64,000 nt of DNA, taken from positions 5,086,501 to 5,150,500 of the forward strand of contig OX485807.1 of NCBI GenBank assembly GCA_950295325.1, read 5' to 3'. This DNA comes from Polytrichum commune (lineage: Eukaryota > Streptophyta > Polytrichopsida > Polytrichales > Polytrichaceae). The translations under genes were made by a program, and so were the position numbers. Each line of letters opens with the position of its first letter. Position 1 is the first letter of the stretch. The notes under the pieces were generated by a model. That model saw only the letters and a list, made by a program, of their open reading frames with translations, ran no database searches and was not told the DNA's origin. Shown here piece after piece: positions 59,101 through 64,000 of this stretch.

Positions 59101-60011
59101 GTCAGCCGATCCAGAATAATCAGCTTCACATTGTTGTCGCTCTGGGAAATCAGCAGCTGGCAGTAGCAATTGGCGGCGGCTCTGATGGCCGTGGGTGCCG
59201 ATGACAAAGAAACCAACGTCCCCGCACACTCGTACATGACTGCCGCGGACGGGGAGTTGAGCAACATGATGATGATCTTGATGTACTTCCCTTTCTCCGC
59301 CTGGTTAGTCCTGCACACCTTCCTCACCAGCTCCAAAACGACCATCTGGAGTATATCGCCCCATGTGGAGACGCTGTCCAAGTGGTTCAACAAGTAATTC
59401 ACCGCCCTGTCCTGGGAACATGTGTACAACATGAGGAACGCGTTCCGCCGGGCGGACAGATCCTGCTCCATGTTCAACGTCTTCTCGATCATCTCGGGCG
59501 CATCGCACAACAGGTTCTCGCCCTGCGGCAGCTTGTAGATGGCCGTCATGGCCAATATGGCATTCCTCCTCACGAACGCATGCCGGTGCTCCAAGTTGGA
59601 CAGAATCGACGGAATCAACGGCTCGATGAGCTCCGCTTCGTTCAGCCTCGACAGAAACCGCAATGTCACCCCCCTAATGTACTCGTTCGGGTGCTGCAAG
59701 TTATTGCGCAGGTTCTGGCAAATGAGGATCATTTCCGGGAGGATCTTGCCCTTGGAGTCCGTCTTCTCAATGATCTCCAAGTACAGGAGCAGGAGCTTCT
59801 GAATGGTGTGATCCTCCGAGGGCAGCACGTACCTCACAATCGTGATGAACAGAGTGGGGAGGGTCTCGCCATTCAGGAGCAGCATCACGGCCTTTTTCAT
59901 GGCGTCCACTTTCAGCTCCGTGTCGTGGCCCTCCAGCTGCTCCTTGATCTCGTTCGCCAGCGCCGGCGTCCCCTTGTCGAAGTACACTAATAACGTACAT
60001 GTTTTCTCCAT
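56136..60011 (-). CDS. COPB1: coatomer subunit beta (COPI coat), complete
   Basis: Beta-COP, a subunit of the F-subcomplex of the COPI vesicle coat, which buds retrograde and intra-Golgi vesicles. Exons: 60011-57939 (2,073 bases), 57381-56872, 56688-56603, 56334-56136. They sum to 2,868 bases, i.e. 955 residues plus stop, close to the roughly 950 of plant beta-COP. The first exon holds the adaptin-type HEAT/ARM solenoid (about residues 20-530), a Ser/Ala/Pro-rich linker (about 500-560) and the rest of the trunk. Later exons hold the C-terminal beta-COP domain and the appendage, with typical sequences such as [19 protein letters not shown] and [13 protein letters not shown]. Donors GTGAGT and GTGCTT and matching AG acceptors support the joins. 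From exon 1 outward the gene lies in an inverted duplication. Confidence 0.97.
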
Positions 60012-60687
60012 CTTCGCCTCCCTGCCTACCTACGACGTCAAAACCGCCTGCCCCTCCCTTTCCACTCCAATGCAGCCCCGCACAACCGCCCTGCTCCCCG
60101 CGTGCAAACCCTTCGGGTCTTCAGGTCTCCATCGCCAGATGACCCCAACCCCAGCCCGAAACCTACAAAACTCGATCCCTCTCAACAACACAAACTTCCC
60201 AGACCATCACAAAACCTCAATGTCCGCCCTCCCTCTCGACCCTCTCGCAATCCACACCGGGACCCCAATCCCTGCATCTCGCAATCCCGCACCAAAACGC
60301 AGAGATGCGGAGCCACAGTTGACGGAAATAACGCAAGCAAGGTACCAAAACAATCCTCGGGAGGTAAGGAAGACGCAGAGAATCGATTGGAAGATTACCT
60401 GGGCGTGAATCGGCCGAAATAATGGTCCGATCTGGTGCCTAGAGCGGAAGTGGCAACGCAGAGCGAGCTCGGTGTGTAGGGTTGGCCATGTCCTCAGTTC
60501 AGTGGGACGAGGGTTTCGTCGAGGAATCGCCCGAGGCACAGTCAAGGAATAGCCAGCAATAGCCGGGCCCTGCTAGCTCGCCAATTATGGTGCCCGAGCC
60601 TGCCACCTAGGCACATTTTCATTGGATCAAACCCTTGTTCTTCAACTCAATCATTTTCCTCGTAACGTTTATTATGGCCGTGATATT
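58178..60687 (-). repeat. left arm of the large inverted repeat
   Basis: Every position x from 58178 to 60687 pairs with 122178-x on the other strand. In all stretches compared the arms are identical except 60666 (C) versus 61512 (A, complement T). The arm may continue left of 58178, because the mirror is cut by the window end. The inner boundary is after GTGATATT at 60687. Confidence 0.95.
60012..60687 (-). promoter_or_regulatory. upstream region of the left coatomer copy
   Basis: 5' UTR and promoter, identical to the mirrored sequence 61491-62166 except at one base. On the mirrored strand CCCAG|GTAATC at 61779-61780 looks like the donor of a 5' UTR intron ending before the ATG, with candidate acceptors at 62015 and 62157. 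Confidence 0.6.
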
Positions 60688-61490
60688 CCATATGTCTTTG
60701 TGCAAATGAGATAAATTCGAAGGTATAGGAATTGATGTTACTCTAACAGCATTATTGCTCCACATGTGCTTAACAAAACTAAATAGCTTCAACTCAAAGG
60801 TATACTTAATAATTTCTATATGAGTGCACCTCCTCTCTTTATCATAAAACAAAGTGGGATTGGTCCTTGTATGAATTGAAAATTTCCCCAACAACTAATA
60901 CTTTTAGGTTAAATCAAACTAATTTTTTGGTTTTTGAATTGATGATAATATGATGAGTGTGAATGCTACTTCATTATGGTTGCTACAATGTTTCATGGAG
61001 ATGACAATGAACAATTTTACAATATCCTCCTCGTGTTGTTGTGTGTAATATTGATTTATGAGAAAGAAAGAACTAAGTAATTTAAAACTCAAACATGCTT
61101 GCATGTATCTATGTCATGTTACCCTCATTCAAACACAGGGACATAACTAGGACATGTTTGTCTTTGTGTCAACATCCTAGAGGCATACATTTGCCATGGA
61201 AATAAATTCATATACACACCCCATTTTCTAAGACCATTGGCCAACATTATGATTGAGTTCTCTAAATGCTTGTGAATCATTTATGGAGTAATATGGAATC
61301 AAATGTAAGCATTGGGTCAAAAGTATGATGTATGAAAGTTCTTGTTTGAATTCAATTTTTTTTGCACTACAAGGTTTATACTTGGATTCTTTTAAAGAAT
61401 TTTGAGGGAGGAGACAACATTTGTTGTAATGATCAATGAATGAAACATATTTTAAAAGCCAATTGGTTTAATTTCCTTCTGTTGTGGCCC
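60688..61490. other. 803-base unique spacer between the inverted arms
   Basis: AT-rich, no ORF with a recognisable product and no visible symmetry. It is not part of either arm and does not match the repeat families described here. Confidence 0.8.
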
Positions 61491-64000
61491 AATATCACGG
61501 CCATAATAAACATTACGAGGAAAATGATTGAGTTGAAGAACAAGGGTTTGATCCAATGAAAATGTGCCTAGGTGGCAGGCTCGGGCACCATAATTGGCGA
61601 GCTAGCAGGGCCCGGCTATTGCTGGCTATTCCTTGACTGTGCCTCGGGCGATTCCTCGACGAAACCCTCGTCCCACTGAACTGAGGACATGGCCAACCCT
61701 ACACACCGAGCTCGCTCTGCGTTGCCACTTCCGCTCTAGGCACCAGATCGGACCATTATTTCGGCCGATTCACGCCCAGGTAATCTTCCAATCGATTCTC
61801 TGCGTCTTCCTTACCTCCCGAGGATTGTTTTGGTACCTTGCTTGCGTTATTTCCGTCAACTGTGGCTCCGCATCTCTGCGTTTTGGTGCGGGATTGCGAG
61901 ATGCAGGGATTGGGGTCCCGGTGTGGATTGCGAGAGGGTCGAGAGGGAGGGCGGACATTGAGGTTTTGTGATGGTCTGGGAAGTTTGTGTTGTTGAGAGG
62001 GATCGAGTTTTGTAGGTTTCGGGCTGGGGTTGGGGTCATCTGGCGATGGAGACCTGAAGACCCGAAGGGTTTGCACGCGGGGAGCAGGGCGGTTGTGCGG
62101 GGCTGCATTGGAGTGGAAAGGGAGGGGCAGGCGGTTTTGACGTCGTAGGTAGGCAGGGAGGCGAAGATGGAGAAAACATGTACGTTATTAGTGTACTTCG
62201 ACAAGGGGACGCCGGCGCTGGCGAACGAGATCAAGGAGCAGCTGGAGGGCCACGACACGGAGCTGAAAGTGGACGCCATGAAAAAGGCCGTGATGCTGCT
62301 CCTGAATGGCGAGACCCTCCCCACTCTGTTCATCACGATTGTGAGGTACGTGCTGCCCTCGGAGGATCACACCATTCAGAAGCTCCTGCTCCTGTACTTG
62401 GAGATCATTGAGAAGACGGACTCCAAGGGCAAGATCCTCCCGGAAATGATCCTCATTTGCCAGAACCTGCGCAATAACTTGCAGCACCCGAACGAGTACA
62501 TTAGGGGGGTGACATTGCGGTTTCTGTCGAGGCTGAACGAAGCGGAGCTCATCGAGCCGTTGATTCCGTCGATTCTGTCCAACTTGGAGCACCGGCATGC
62601 GTTCGTGAGGAGGAATGCCATATTGGCCATGACGGCCATCTACAAGCTGCCGCAGGGCGAGAACCTGTTGTGCGATGCGCCCGAGATGATCGAGAAGACG
62701 TTGAACATGGAGCAGGATCTGTCCGCCCGGCGGAACGCGTTCCTCATGTTGTACACATGTTCCCAGGACAGGGCGGTGAATTACTTGTTGAACCACTTGG
62801 ACAGCGTCTCCACATGGGGCGATATACTCCAGATGGTCGTTTTGGAGCTGGTGAGGAAGGTGTGCAGGACTAACCAGGCGGAGAAAGGGAAGTACATCAA
62901 GATCATCATCATGTTGCTCAACTCCCCGTCCGCGGCAGTCATGTACGAGTGTGCGGGGACGTTGGTTTCTTTGTCATCGGCACCCACGGCCATCAGAGCC
63001 GCCGCCAATTGCTACTGCCAGCTGCTGATTTCCCAGAGCGACAACAATGTGAAGCTGATTATTCTGGATCGGCTGACAGAGCTGAAAGCGGCACACAGGG
63101 AAGTGATGGTGGAGATGATCATGGACGTTCTCCGGGCCCTTTCGAGCCCCAACCTGGACATTCGTCGCAAGACCCTGGACATTGCGTTGGATCTCATCAC
63201 CCCACGAAACATAGACGAGGTGGTGATGACCCTGAAGAAGGAGGTCGTGAAGACGCAGAGCAAGGAGCTGGAGAAGAACGGCGAGTATCGGCAAATGCTG
63301 GTTCAAGCTATCCACTCTTGTGCATTGAAATTCCCGGAGGTTGCAGGCACGGTCGTGCATCTATTGATGGACTTCCTGGGAGACTCGAACGTGGCATCTG
63401 CACTGGACGTCGTGTTCTTCGTCAGGGAAATCACAGAGACGAATTCCAAGCTGCGGGAGTCCATCATGGTCAGGCTTCTGGACACCTTCTACCAGATTAG
63501 GTCATCCAGGGTGTGCACTTGTGCTCTTTGGATCGTGGGCGAGTACTCACTCTCCCTAGAGGAGATCGAGAGTGGAATTGCAGTGATCAGGCAATCGCTT
63601 GGAGATTTGCCATTCTACTCCACGGCAGAAGAAGGTGACACCGTGGACACAGGGGACAGCAAGGGGGCACCCGCAGGTAGCAAACCCCCAGCCCCAGTGA
63701 ACGTGTCCAGCGCTTCTTCAAAGCGCCCTGCCATCTTGGCAGATGGGACGTATGCAACACAGAGTGCTGTGGCGGAGAGCGCATCCTCGTTGCCTGCGTC
63801 TTCGTTGTCGGCCGGTGCCTCGGCAAACCTGAGGGCGATTCTGTTAACCGGAGACTTTTTCTTGGGAGCCGTGGTGGCATCCACGCTGACGAAGCTCCTG
63901 ATGCGGTTGGAAGAGGTCCAGCCTTCAGCCGTGGCGGTGAACAAGGCGAAGGCTGAAATCTTGTTGATCCTGGTGGCAATGCTGAGACTGGGCCAGTCCT
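61491..64000 (+). repeat. right arm of the large inverted repeat
   Basis: Mirror of 58178-60687, cut by the window end, so the arm length is a minimum of 2,510 bases. The last ten bases GGCCAGTCCT match the complement of 58178-58187 exactly. Confidence 0.95.
62167..64000 (+). CDS. COPB1: coatomer subunit beta, second inverted copy, partial
   Basis: Head-to-head duplicate of the gene at 56136-60011. It starts with the same Met and stays open for 611 codons to the window end, still inside the long first exon. No stop, frameshift or amino-acid change relative to the left copy was found. Whether later exons exist is unknown. If real, both copies are transcribed away from the shared 2.15 kb centre. 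Confidence 0.92.
   Translation, partial: MEKTCTLLVYFDKGTPALANEIKEQLEGHDTELKVDAMKKAVMLLLNGETLPTLFITIVRYVLPSEDHTIQKLLLLYLEIIEKTDSKGKILPEMILICQNLRNNLQHPNEYIRGVTLRFLSRLNEAELIEPLIPSILSNLEHRHAFVRRNAILAMTAIYKLPQGENLLCDAPEMIEKTLNMEQDLSARRNAFLMLYTCSQDRAVNYLLNHLDSVSTWGDILQMVVLELVRKVCRTNQAEKGKYIKIIIMLLNSPSAAVMYECAGTLVSLSSAPTAIRAAANCYCQLLISQSDNNVKLIILDRLTELKAAHREVMVEMIMDVLRALSSPNLDIRRKTLDIALDLITPRNIDEVVMTLKKEVVKTQSKELEKNGEYRQMLVQAIHSCALKFPEVAGTVVHLLMDFLGDSNVASALDVVFFVREITETNSKLRESIMVRLLDTFYQIRSSRVCTCALWIVGEYSLSLEEIESGIAVIRQSLGDLPFYSTAEEGDTVDTGDSKGAPAGSKPPAPVNVSSASSKRPAILADGTYATQSAVAESASSLPASSLSAGASANLRAILLTGDFFLGAVVASTLTKLLMRLEEVQPSAVAVNKAKAEILLILVAMLRLGQS

Noticed and set aside
57997-59990. Long plus-strand ORFs (up to 202 codons) opposite the coatomer gene, mirrored in the right arm
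   Set aside because: They are antisense shadows of the GC-rich coatomer exon; they have no domain pattern and the minus frame matches a known protein throughout.
60207-62076. 112- and 106-codon ORFs in the mirrored coatomer 5' regions
   Set aside because: They lie in the 5' UTR/promoter, are duplicated only because of the inverted repeat, and show no motif.

Overview
This is nuclear DNA of a land plant. The genes have many spliced exons, and the three recognisable ones are a plant SDE3/MOV10-type silencing helicase, a plant YAK1-type DYRK kinase and coatomer subunit beta. They sit in AT-rich DNA full of small non-coding transposable elements. Introns of 0.3-1.5 kb packed with miniature elements, plus a Ty3/gypsy relic of unusual structure, suggest a large-genome and perhaps seed-free lineage. 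I cannot fix the species.

Layout. 1-4170: 3' part of a decayed Ty3/gypsy retrotransposon (reverse transcriptase, RNase H, integrase, C-terminal PHD finger) with its 3' LTR. 4171-8483: repeats, no gene. 8488-21386 (minus): SDE3/MOV10-like RNA helicase of about 20 exons, whose introns carry many copies of one miniature element (called family A here) and one hAT-like element (family B). 21387-33722: the 5' flank of the helicase, then repeats. 33723-42425 (minus): a complete YAK1-like kinase; 16 exons join in frame to 1,156 codons plus stop. 42426-56135: microsatellite-rich 5' flank of the kinase, then repeats including tandemly joined Tourist/Harbinger-like elements (family C) and a nested insertion. 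56136-60011 (minus): complete coatomer beta gene; 4 exons, 955 codons plus stop. 60012-64000: an 803-base spacer and then an almost perfect inverted copy of the coatomer gene and its promoter, cut by the window end.

The three genes are unrelated housekeeping or regulatory genes with no operon-like relation. The helicase belongs to the small-RNA amplification pathway. YAK1 kinases act in nutrient and ABA growth signalling. Coatomer beta is a core COPI coat subunit in Golgi traffic.

Most notable: (1) the head-to-head inverted duplication of the coatomer beta gene, arms of at least 2,510 bases with one difference found; (2) a gypsy element whose integrase ends in a PHD finger; (3) a family A element with terminal inverted repeats, a length near 384 bases and 4-base target duplications, two copies of which flank helicase exon 2 in opposite orientation; (4) an LTR-like repeat with a hairpin showing a compensatory base-pair change. 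All exon boundaries were read by eye from splice consensus, reading frame and family similarity; no alignment program was run.
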